Assembly: GCF_000612625.1 (NCBI RefSeq)
Contig: NZ_CCAS010000002.1
Location: 116,835 to 180,834, forward strand
Direction of reading: 5' to 3'
From: Neobacillus jeddahensis
GTDB lineage: Bacteria; Bacillota; Bacilli; Bacillales; Cytobacillaceae
DNA length: 64,000 nt
In this document: piece after piece, positions 57,601-64,000 of the stretch
How positions within the stretch are numbered: the first letter of the stretch is position 1
How the letters are laid out: each line of letters begins with the position of its first letter
Translations under genes and position numbers: made by a program
Notes under the pieces: model-generated
Seen by the model: the letters and a program-made list of their open reading frames with translations, nothing else
Told to the model about the DNA's origin: nothing
Database searches by the model: none

Positions 57601-60057
57601 TTATCTAGCTGGCTTAAACCCTTTTAATCTGAGTGCATTTAATAAAACAGATACAGAGCTACAACTCATCGCTGCCGCTGCGATAATCGGGTTTAAGAGT
57701 GGTCCACCTAACAAGTATAGGATGCCCATCGCAACCGGGATTCCGAGCGTATTATATCCAAATGCCCAGAATAAGTTCTGTTTAATGTTTGAAATTGTTT
57801 TTTTACTCAATTGAATAGCGGTTGGAACATCCATTAAGTCACTTCTCATTAATACGATATCTGCTGATTCCATGGCTACATCCGTTCCTGAACCAATTGC
57901 AATTCCAATATCCGCTTGGGCTAAAGCTGGAGCATCATTTATGCCATCGCCAACCATTGCTACTTTTCTTCCTTCACTTTGAATCTTCTTTACTTCATTT
58001 GCTTTGTCCTGAGGAAGAACTTCAGCCAAAACTCGATCTATTCCAACCTGCTTAGCAATCGCTTCGGCTGTCCTCTTATTATCACCAGTAATCATTGCCA
58101 CTTCGATACCCATTTTATGAAGCTGTTCTATCGCTTGTTTACTATTTTCTTTAACCGTGTCTGCTACAGCAATAATACCAGCTATAATACCGTCAATTCC
58201 TACATACATTGGCGTCTTACCTTCTCCTGCCAATCTATCTGAGACACTCTCTAGTTCCTCTAATGATATGTTAGATTCAACCATCAGCTTTCTATTTCCA
58301 AGTAAAATATTTTTACCATCAATTTTCACTTCGATACCATGACCAGGGATCGCTTTAAAATAATCAAGCTTTTTAATTTCTAACTCTTTTTCCTCAGCAC
58401 CTCTAACAATAGCTTCTCCCAGAGGATGCTCTGAACCTTTTTCTGCTGAAGCAGCTAATTGCAACAGGTATTCTTCATTTATTCCATTTGTAACCATTAC
58501 GTCTGTAACCTTTGGTTTGCCCTCTGTGATTGTACCGGTTTTATCAAATACAATTGTTTTAATCTTGTGAGCCGTTTCTAGAGCTACTCCACTCTTTATT
58601 AATACTCCATATTCTGCCCCTTTACCAGTACCAACCATAATAGCCGTTGGAGTTGCTAAACCTAAGGCACAAGGGCATGCGATGACTAGCACAGAGATAA
58701 AAATGGTGAGAGAAAAAACTCCGGTTTCACCAGCAAAAAAATACCAAGCGAGCGCTGAAAGAATGGCAATGCCAATTACGACTGGAACAAAGTAGCCTGA
58801 AATAATATCTGCCATTTTCGCAATCGGAGCCTTCGAACCTTGAGCATCTTCAACCAGTTTAATTATTTGCGCTAATGCTGTATCTTTTCCAACTCTTGTA
58901 GCCTTATATTTAATGGATCCATTTTTGTTGATACTTGCCCCAATAATTGAATCGCCTATATTTTTTTCTACTGGCATACTCTCACCTGTCAGCATTGATT
59001 CATCAACAGAAGTGATCCCTTCCACAACTTCTCCATCCACAGGCATCTTCTCGCCCGGCTTAACAATAATCAAATCGCCAACTTCAACTTCTTCAATCGA
59101 AATCTCTACTTCCATACCGTTTCTAATAACAATAGCTGTCTTCGGCGCAAGTCCCATTAGCTTCTTAATCGCCTCAGAGGTTTTTCCTTTTGTCACTGCC
59201 TCTAAATACTTACCGAGCAGGATAAGAGTTATGATGACTCCGGCAGCTTCAAAGTATAAATCGTAAGCATAATCAATATTTCCCCCGTATATTTGAAAGA
59301 TCGCAAATATGCCATATAGGAATGCTGCCGATGTACCAATCGCAATTAATGAGTCCATATTAGGACTTGCTTTCACTAATGAGCTAAACCCGACTGAAAA
59401 GAACTTATTTCCCGCAATCAATACGGGTAAAACTAATAGTAATTGTGAAATTCCAAATGCTAAGGGGTGAACCATCGGATCAATTATTTTTGGCAGCTTA
59501 AATCCAATCGGTTCTCCGAACATATGGCCCATTGTAATGATTAGGAGTGGGACAGTGAAGATCGCAGAAATCAAAAACTTTCTCCACAAAAGTTTAATTT
59601 CTTTTTCTTTTCTCTCTTTATCGGTATCTATCGTTATTTGTTCCTCTATCGCTTTGTAGCCTGCTTTTTCAATGGACTTCATGATTTCGGAAACTTTTAC
59701 CATTGATGGGTCAAAACTAATTGTTAATTTTTCGGTAGCATAATTCACACTGGATTCAACAACACCATCAAGCTTACTTGTTACTTTTTCAATTCTTTTC
59801 GCACAAGCGGCACAAGTCATTCCTTCAATTTTAAGGACTTTTTTATTCGATTCATTTATAGCTTCATATCCTGCTTTTTCTATAGTTGTTTGGATATCAG
59901 GAATGGAAACGATCGCTTCGTCAAATTGTATCGTTAATTTTTCTGTTGCATAGTTTACACTGGCGTTTTGAACCCCAGAAAGTTTACCTGTTACCTTTTC
60001 TATTCTTTTTGCACAAGCGGCACAGGTCATTCCACCAATTTTCATACTCTTTTCCAA
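57601..60057 (-). CDS. copA: Copper-exporting P1B-type ATPase
   Basis: 818 aa. Two N-terminal HMA domains each have [13 protein letters not shown]. An eight-helix membrane domain with the copper-site CPC motif ([13 protein letters not shown]) follows. The actuator has [10 protein letters not shown], the phosphorylation site is [12 protein letters not shown], the nucleotide-binding domain has GSEHPLGEA, and the hinge is [20 protein letters not shown]. The CPC motif and HMA domains mark Cu(I) export. The TTG at 60057 with GAGGTG 6 nt upstream is preferred. The promoter region carries a triple 11-bp repeat and a possible leader ORF. Confidence 0.95.
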   Translation of the reverse strand: MEKSMKIGGMTCAACAKRIEKVTGKLSGVQNASVNYATEKLTIQFDEAIVSIPDIQTTIEKAGYEAINESNKKVLKIEGMTCAACAKRIEKVTSKLDGVVESSVNYATEKLTISFDPSMVKVSEIMKSIEKAGYKAIEEQITIDTDKERKEKEIKLLWRKFLISAIFTVPLLIITMGHMFGEPIGFKLPKIIDPMVHPLAFGISQLLLVLPVLIAGNKFFSVGFSSLVKASPNMDSLIAIGTSAAFLYGIFAIFQIYGGNIDYAYDLYFEAAGVIITLILLGKYLEAVTKGKTSEAIKKLMGLAPKTAIVIRNGMEVEISIEEVEVGDLIIVKPGEKMPVDGEVVEGITSVDESMLTGESMPVEKNIGDSIIGASINKNGSIKYKATRVGKDTALAQIIKLVEDAQGSKAPIAKMADIISGYFVPVVIGIAILSALAWYFFAGETGVFSLTIFISVLVIACPCALGLATPTAIMVGTGKGAEYGVLIKSGVALETAHKIKTIVFDKTGTITEGKPKVTDVMVTNGINEEYLLQLAASAEKGSEHPLGEAIVRGAEEKELEIKKLDYFKAIPGHGIEVKIDGKNILLGNRKLMVESNISLEELESVSDRLAGEGKTPMYVGIDGIIAGIIAVADTVKENSKQAIEQLHKMGIEVAMITGDNKRTAEAIAKQVGIDRVLAEVLPQDKANEVKKIQSEGRKVAMVGDGINDAPALAQADIGIAIGSGTDVAMESADIVLMRSDLMDVPTAIQLSKKTISNIKQNLFWAFGYNTLGIPVAMGILYLLGGPLLNPIIAAAAMSCSSVSVLLNALRLKGFKPAR

Positions 60058-60092
60058 CGCTATCACCTCATCTTACTATAAACTTTTACGCC

Positions 60093-60131
60093 TCAAATTA
60101 GGTCGTTGGTCATTACTGTCAGCTTCTTCAT
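60093..60131 (-). CDS. Possible 12-codon leader ORF upstream of copA
   Basis: ATG at 60131 with AAGGAG 10 nt upstream, reading MKKLTVMTNDLI and a TGA stop 35 bp before copA. Its start lies 40 bp from site B, the same distance as the true start codons lie from sites A and C. Coding is not proven. It could be a leader peptide or chance. Confidence 0.3.
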   Translation of the reverse strand: MKKLTVMTNDLI

Positions 60132-60170
60132 GTGACTACAACTCCTTATAGATAATTGCTTTTCGACAAT

Positions 60171-60203
60171 ATCATATGGAAATGATATGTAGACCATATG
60201 AAG
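60171..60203 (-). promoter_or_regulatory. Triple 11-bp direct repeat, site B (upstream of copA)
   Basis: On the minus (gene) strand the 11-mers are CTTCATATGGT, CTACATATCAT, TTCCATATGAT. They match sites A and C in sequence, spacing and orientation. The site lies between copA and the histidine kinase gene. Confidence 0.7.
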
Positions 60204-60235
60204 AATGAGTGGATGTCAAATTTTAGCCACATGTT

Positions 60236-61618
60236 TTACTCTAAAATGTTCGTAACTTTTTCAAAATAAATTCTGACCGTAGTACCTTCTCCATCTTTAC
60301 TCTCAAGTTCAATATTTGCATAATGCAGCTGTAAAATATTCTTCGCAATCGTAAGGCCAATCCCACTACCTTCAATTTGATTCCTGCTTTTATCTCCTCG
60401 ATAAAGTCTTTCAAAAACAAACGGTAAATCCTCCTGCTTAATTCCAATGCCATTGTCTTTCACTTCAACAATGATATTTTTATTATTTTCGTATAACTTA
60501 ATATATACTTGGCCATTTCTTTCAGTAAATTTAAGCGCATTTGAGATTAAGTTAATAAACACTTGCTTAATTTGATCTTTATCACCATTAATTAAATAAT
60601 GGCCATTTGGCTCAATATCATAATCTACCTTGATATTTTTATTATCAGCGGCAATATAAAAATCTTTACATAGGTCTCGAAGTAAACCATCTAATAATAG
60701 GGGTTCAAAATTTAACTTGATACTTTCAGATTCAAACTCATTTAAACCATTTAAATTATTTATTAATTTACCAAATCTGACCACTTCTTCATTAAGATAA
60801 ATGAGCGTCTCTTTTTTTACTGGGACTACCCCATCGACCATTGCCTCAAGGTTATTTTGGAGCACATTTAATGGGGTCCTGATCTCATGGGTAATATCAG
60901 AAACTAACCTCTTTCTGAGCTTATCTTGATACTTTAATTTTTCTGCTAAAATATTAATACTTTTTCTTAAATCCTCTATTTCTCGCATATTACTTTTAAC
61001 AGTTGATTTTGTATTAAAATTTCCTTGTGAAAGTGTAACAGACATTTTAGCTACCTCCCGAATGGGTGTAGAAAACTGTTTTGAAAAATAAAGGCTTAAA
61101 CTGATAATGATGAGAAGGGTCAAAATACCACTGGCAACAATGCTTTTATTTATTGATGATTTAAAATTTACGTCTTCCTCTGATAGCAGCAACGAAGAAT
61201 ATTGTCCGATATCAACATATCCAACTACATGACCATCTACGTTAATTTTAAAGGTTTTAGACGTATAAACACCGCGATCCTTTACTTGCATGTCACCTAA
61301 GTGGATCTGATTCGTTAAATCATCTGGGTTCATTCCCCATACAGGCTTTTTGTTCTGATTCATAAGTGTTAAACAATAATTGCCCATATACGCTTCATGC
61401 ATTAATTCTATTCCCGTGTCTTTTGTCCACTTTCCTTCTCGTTTATACGCCTCTTCAAAATAGGATATAATTCTTTCATATCTTTTGTTTTGGTTGTCGA
61501 TCATGTATTGATTAAACTTGTTTGTTACAGTTATATTTACGAATAAGGTGACAAGGAGGATGGCTGCAAAAGCGCATATGACGAACAAAATACTCAGTCT
61601 TCGATTAATGGATTGCAC
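60236..61618 (-). CDS. Membrane sensor histidine kinase
   Basis: 460 aa. A helix (LSILFVICAFAAILLVTLFV), an extracytoplasmic sensor of about 130 residues, a second helix (IVASGILTLLIIISLSLYFS) and a HAMP linker come first. The kinase core has the H-box SDITHEIRTPLNVLQNNLEA, N-box VFINLISNALKFT, G1 VEVKDNGIGIKQEDLPFVFE and G2 GSGIGLTIAKNIL. It directly abuts its response regulator gene. Placement among copper genes suggests an envelope copper sensor, but this is inference. No Cys/His metal cluster stands out in the sensor domain. Confidence 0.92.
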   Translation of the reverse strand: MQSINRRLSILFVICAFAAILLVTLFVNITVTNKFNQYMIDNQNKRYERIISYFEEAYKREGKWTKDTGIELMHEAYMGNYCLTLMNQNKKPVWGMNPDDLTNQIHLGDMQVKDRGVYTSKTFKINVDGHVVGYVDIGQYSSLLLSEEDVNFKSSINKSIVASGILTLLIIISLSLYFSKQFSTPIREVAKMSVTLSQGNFNTKSTVKSNMREIEDLRKSINILAEKLKYQDKLRKRLVSDITHEIRTPLNVLQNNLEAMVDGVVPVKKETLIYLNEEVVRFGKLINNLNGLNEFESESIKLNFEPLLLDGLLRDLCKDFYIAADNKNIKVDYDIEPNGHYLINGDKDQIKQVFINLISNALKFTERNGQVYIKLYENNKNIIVEVKDNGIGIKQEDLPFVFERLYRGDKSRNQIEGSGIGLTIAKNILQLHYANIELESKDGEGTTVRIYFEKVTNILE

Positions 61619-62305
61619 TTAGTTTACACCACCAAATTTATAGCCTGCTTTCATAACAGTAACTACATATTTAGGATTCCTTGTGTCTTCTTCTATTTTC
61701 TTACGGATATTTTTTATGTGGACATCAACAGTTCGATCATACCCGTTAAAATCAACTCCGAATATTTTATCAATTAACTGCTCTCTGGATAGAACTTTTC
61801 CTTTGTTCACAATTAAAGTGGATATAATATCAAATTCATTTGGAGTAAAGGGGATCACTTCATTTTTAATACTTACCGACCTTTTATCACGATCAATCAA
61901 TAAATTCCCATCATCAAAGATTACGTTTGAGGATGGAAATCTAGCGGTTAACCTTCTGAAAAGAGCATTAACCCTTGCTGTTAGTTCTCTTGGACTGAAT
62001 GGTTTAATCAAATATTCATCTGCCCCCATATTAAGTCCTTCAATTCTGTCATTTAAGGCACCTTTTGCAGTCAGCATAAAAATATGCACATCCGAACTTT
62101 GGCGGATTATTTTGCAAATCTCTTCCCCGCTGATATCCGGAAGCATTAAATCTAGGATGACTAGGTCAATCTCTTCTTTCCTAAAAATCTCCATACCCTC
62201 ATATCCAGTTATTGCTTGATAAACCTGATATCCCGCTTTCTCTAAATAGGCATTTAGAACTCCTGATACATTTTCCTCATCTTCGATTATTAAAATATGA
62301 TGCAT
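61619..62305 (-). CDS. OmpR-family response regulator
   Basis: 228 aa. A receiver domain (HILIIEDEENVSGVLNAYLE, phospho-Asp in LVILDLMLPDISG, Lys in DEYLIKPFSPRELTAR) is followed by a winged-helix DNA-binding domain (FTPNEFDIISTLIVNKGKVL, SREQLIDKIFG, YDRTVDVHIKNIRKKI). The ATG at 62305 follows AGGTGATTGAA. It is the best candidate to bind the triple 11-bp repeats in front of three genes of this locus. Confidence 0.93.
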   Translation of the reverse strand: MHHILIIEDEENVSGVLNAYLEKAGYQVYQAITGYEGMEIFRKEEIDLVILDLMLPDISGEEICKIIRQSSDVHIFMLTAKGALNDRIEGLNMGADEYLIKPFSPRELTARVNALFRRLTARFPSSNVIFDDGNLLIDRDKRSVSIKNEVIPFTPNEFDIISTLIVNKGKVLSREQLIDKIFGVDFNGYDRTVDVHIKNIRKKIEEDTRNPKYVVTVMKAGYKFGGVN

Positions 62306-62401
62306 TTCAATCACCTAGCTTATTTATTATAGTTTCAAGGATTTTAGTCCACCTTCATGATCCTTTTAGAATAAGTATACTAGGTACCTATAGTGAAAAA
62401 T

Positions 62402-62431
62402 AAAAAAAGGATGACAAGTATGTGTCACCCC
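62402..62431 (-). terminator. copZ terminator
   Basis: Stem GGGTGACA-N4-TGTCATCC with one G-U pair is followed by TTTTTTT on the minus strand, 22 bp after the copZ stop. Confidence 0.85.
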
Positions 62432-62453
62432 TTTCAGAAAAACGATTAGGATG

Positions 62454-62660
62454 TTATTCCACATCGTACCCTTGGTCATCAATGGTTTCTTTAATTTTAT
62501 CTAAAGATATTTCTTGTTGATTAAATTCCACATCAACAGTGTCAGCTTTCAAATTTACTTTTACTGAATTAACACCTTTAAGCTCTCCAACATTTCCTTC
62601 AATTGCTTTCACACAGTGTTCACAAGACATTCCTTGTACATTTAATGTAATTTTTTCCAT
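62454..62660 (-). CDS. copZ: Copper chaperone CopZ
   Basis: A 68-aa single HMA domain with the Cu(I) site GMSCEHCVKAIEGNVGEL and the ferredoxin-like fold, ending DQGYDVE. The ATG at 62660 lies 7 nt after GGAAG; the ATG at 62663 is also possible. It would deliver Cu(I) to CopA. It has its own terminator and a CsoR-like operator, so it is not co-transcribed with copA as it is in B. subtilis. Confidence 0.92.
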   Translation of the reverse strand: MEKITLNVQGMSCEHCVKAIEGNVGELKGVNSVKVNLKADTVDVEFNQQEISLDKIKETIDDQGYDVE

Positions 62661-62724
62661 CATTATACTTCCTTTCATTTTTTCACTTAATTTGCAGGAA
62701 TTTAAGAATTCCTTTTCACTATCT

Positions 62725-62749
62725 TACCATACCCCCCTACCCTATGTTA
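62725..62749 (-). promoter_or_regulatory. CsoR-like copper operator upstream of copZ
   Basis: On the minus strand the site contains ATAGGGTAGGGGGGTATGG, very like the G-rich CsoR operator of B. subtilis copZA (TACCC...GGGGGTATGGTA). It lies about 65 bp before copZ. No csoR gene is present in the window. Confidence 0.7.
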
Positions 62750-62828
62750 AGTGAAAATAATACATTTACTCAAATTTTTTTTACACTTTCACAAATTACA
62801 CACAAGTTAAAATAATTCTTCTATTTTA

Positions 62829-63563
62829 TCACAACGACCAATAAGTTAATGTATCAAGTATTCCCAAAATCAGCATGAACCCCCCCGCAATCTTTTGTAC
62901 AATGATACCCACTTTTCGTCCTTTTTTCATTAATAGTCCGCTTCCACCCAGATACCAAATGATCAAAATAAAAAGTAAAAGTGGTAAAGCTGTTCCAAGA
63001 GCAAAAATGGTTGGGAGAATAAAGCCATATGAGCTTGTCATCACGACTGGCATTAAAGTGACGAAATAAAGAATAAACATTGTCGGACAGAAAGCAAGTG
63101 AAAAACTAAGCCCAAGCATGAATGAACCAAAGCGATTTTCTCGCTTGTTTTCCTTAGACCACTTAAATAAATAAAAAGTTCCTTTAAATTTTATTAAACC
63201 GAACATATATAAGCCCACAATCATTAAGATAGGACCCATCATCTTCCGCAACCAAGGAAAATATACAATTAAATTTTGTTCAATCCCTCTCCCCAACATC
63301 CAGACCAATCCACCCAAAAGAGAGAACGCAACTATTTTACCCAAAATAAAGCTGAAAACATCCCCCCAGCGAATTCTTTTTTGAATGGAACTGTTCCCAT
63401 ATAGTGTAATCGCACTAATATTCCCTGTAAGTTGACATGGTGCTAGAGCCCCCACCAGCCCTAATATTAAGGCAAAAATAATCGGCCAGGATTCTAAACT
63501 ATTTGCCATATTAAAAAATGGTTCACTTAAGAACGTACTTATCTTGCTTAATAAACTATACAT
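62829..63563 (-). CDS. CcdA/SafE-like six-helix membrane protein of the copper locus
   Basis: 244 aa with six or seven membrane helices. Paired-cysteine positions typical of the DsbD/CcdA and SafE families appear as GLVGALAPCQLTGNISAITL and SFSLAFCPTMFILYFVT, one Cys in each. It may carry reducing power or metal across the membrane. Its promoter has the triple 11-bp repeat (site C), which links it to copA and the HMA-SafE gene. Confidence 0.8.
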   Translation of the reverse strand: MYSLLSKISTFLSEPFFNMANSLESWPIIFALILGLVGALAPCQLTGNISAITLYGNSSIQKRIRWGDVFSFILGKIVAFSLLGGLVWMLGRGIEQNLIVYFPWLRKMMGPILMIVGLYMFGLIKFKGTFYLFKWSKENKRENRFGSFMLGLSFSLAFCPTMFILYFVTLMPVVMTSSYGFILPTIFALGTALPLLLFILIIWYLGGSGLLMKKGRKVGIIVQKIAGGFMLILGILDTLTYWSL

Positions 63564-63606
63564 ATACTCACCCTAAATCATATTGTCATATACTTAGAAT
63601 AGCATA

Positions 63607-63639
63607 ATTAGATGTAGATGATATGAAGACCATACATTG
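63607..63639 (-). promoter_or_regulatory. Triple 11-bp direct repeat, site C (upstream of the CcdA-like gene)
   Basis: On the minus (gene) strand the 11-mers are CAATGTATGGT, CTTCATATCAT, CTACATCTAAT. The middle one is identical to the first unit of site A. The site begins 44 bp before the start codon. Confidence 0.7.
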
Positions 63640-63762
63640 TTCAAATAATCGCCGTTTATTGCTAGGACTGTTTATAACTTTTGTCATATCTTCCTAATTG
63701 CCTTCTATATATAATCAAATTACTTCGGTAATTCTATGAATAGATAAGGAGAGCAATTTACA

Positions 63763-64000
63763 ATGGAGTTTTTAGTTGAACAATATAAAAATGATCAAGA
63801 ATCAGTTTTCCATACTTGGTTTCTACATAGCAGTGATCGCTTAAAAGCCTTTAGGACAATCCGTAAAGGACTTGTTAAGGTCATTCATGAGATAGAAAAT
63901 GATACATTTGGCAATGATTTTAAAGGCTCAAGTTTAGAAATGGTGATCACGGCGATTTCAGAGCAAAAACAAGTATTCGAAGGGGCAGCACATGCATTCT
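63763..64000 (+). CDS. Unrecognised protein, N-terminal part (runs off the window)
   Basis: 79 codons are visible from an ATG with AAGGAGAG about 9 nt upstream: MEFLVEQYKNDQESVFHTWF, then GNDFKGSSLEMVITAISEQK and VFEGAAHAF. The segment is soluble and mixed-charge with no signal peptide. It was not recognised. It is divergent from the CcdA-like gene and probably not part of the copper operon. Confidence 0.75.
   Translation, partial: MEFLVEQYKNDQESVFHTWFLHSSDRLKAFRTIRKGLVKVIHEIENDTFGNDFKGSSLEMVITAISEQKQVFEGAAHAF

Noticed and set aside
61683..62219. A 178-codon plus-strand ORF opposite the response regulator gene
   Set aside because: Exact antisense of a well-supported OmpR-type gene; no independent signals.

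Overview
The window is a stretch of chromosome from a low-GC, endospore-forming Bacillaceae bacterium. Most of it follows the gene order of the Bacillus subtilis yqi/yqh region: bkd operon, spo0A, spoIVB, recN, argR, dxs, ispA, xseBA, folD, nusB, accCB, the spoIIIA operon, efp, and yqhT/R/Q/P/O. Almost all genes lie on the minus strand. No rRNA, tRNA or CRISPR array was seen.

Layout. 1-5 kb holds methylmalonyl-CoA mutase (mutA, mutB) and its GTPase chaperone meaB, cut by the window edge. 5-15.4 kb holds a branched-chain keto-acid degradation operon (ptb, bcd, buk, lpdV, bkdAA, bkdAB, bkdB) behind a clear sigma-54 promoter, with the activator gene bkdR upstream. Together these two blocks can carry valine and isoleucine carbon to branched acyl-CoA and then, via propionyl- and methylmalonyl-CoA, to succinyl-CoA. 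15.6-23.6 kb holds yqzF, a glycerophosphodiesterase, a small yycC-like gene, spo0A, spoIVB, recN and argR. A two-gene insertion (an amidase and a membrane protein) sits between spoIVB and recN, flanked by a 21-bp direct repeat. 23.7-33.2 kb holds isoprenoid, DNA-repair, folate, nusB and acetyl-CoA carboxylase genes, with a FapR-type operator in front of accB. 33.4-38.6 kb is the complete spoIIIAA-AH operon with a sigma-E promoter. SpoIIIAD seems to start at an ATT codon.

39.6-49.4 kb is an accessory island inserted between spoIIIAA and efp. It encodes a System I (Ccm) cytochrome c maturation pathway: ccmE, F, H, A, B, C, D and a CcmG/ResA-like thioredoxin. It also has three membrane proteins that share a CcmI-like helical hairpin, a dihaem cytochrome c and a PCYCGC lipoprotein. 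CcmE carries the uncommon CxxxY haem-binding motif. Bacilli normally use System II, so this is unusual.

54.4-64 kb is a copper locus. It holds an HMA-SafE-cupredoxin fusion, an IS scar with GC-rich repeats, copA, a two-component system, copZ (behind a CsoR-like operator) and a CcdA/SafE-like membrane protein. Three of its promoters (the fusion gene, copA and the CcdA-like gene) each carry three tandem 11-bp direct repeats of the same motif. This looks like a local regulon of the OmpR-type regulator encoded in the middle of the locus and is the best candidate here for an undescribed regulatory system. The window ends in an unrecognised plus-strand gene.
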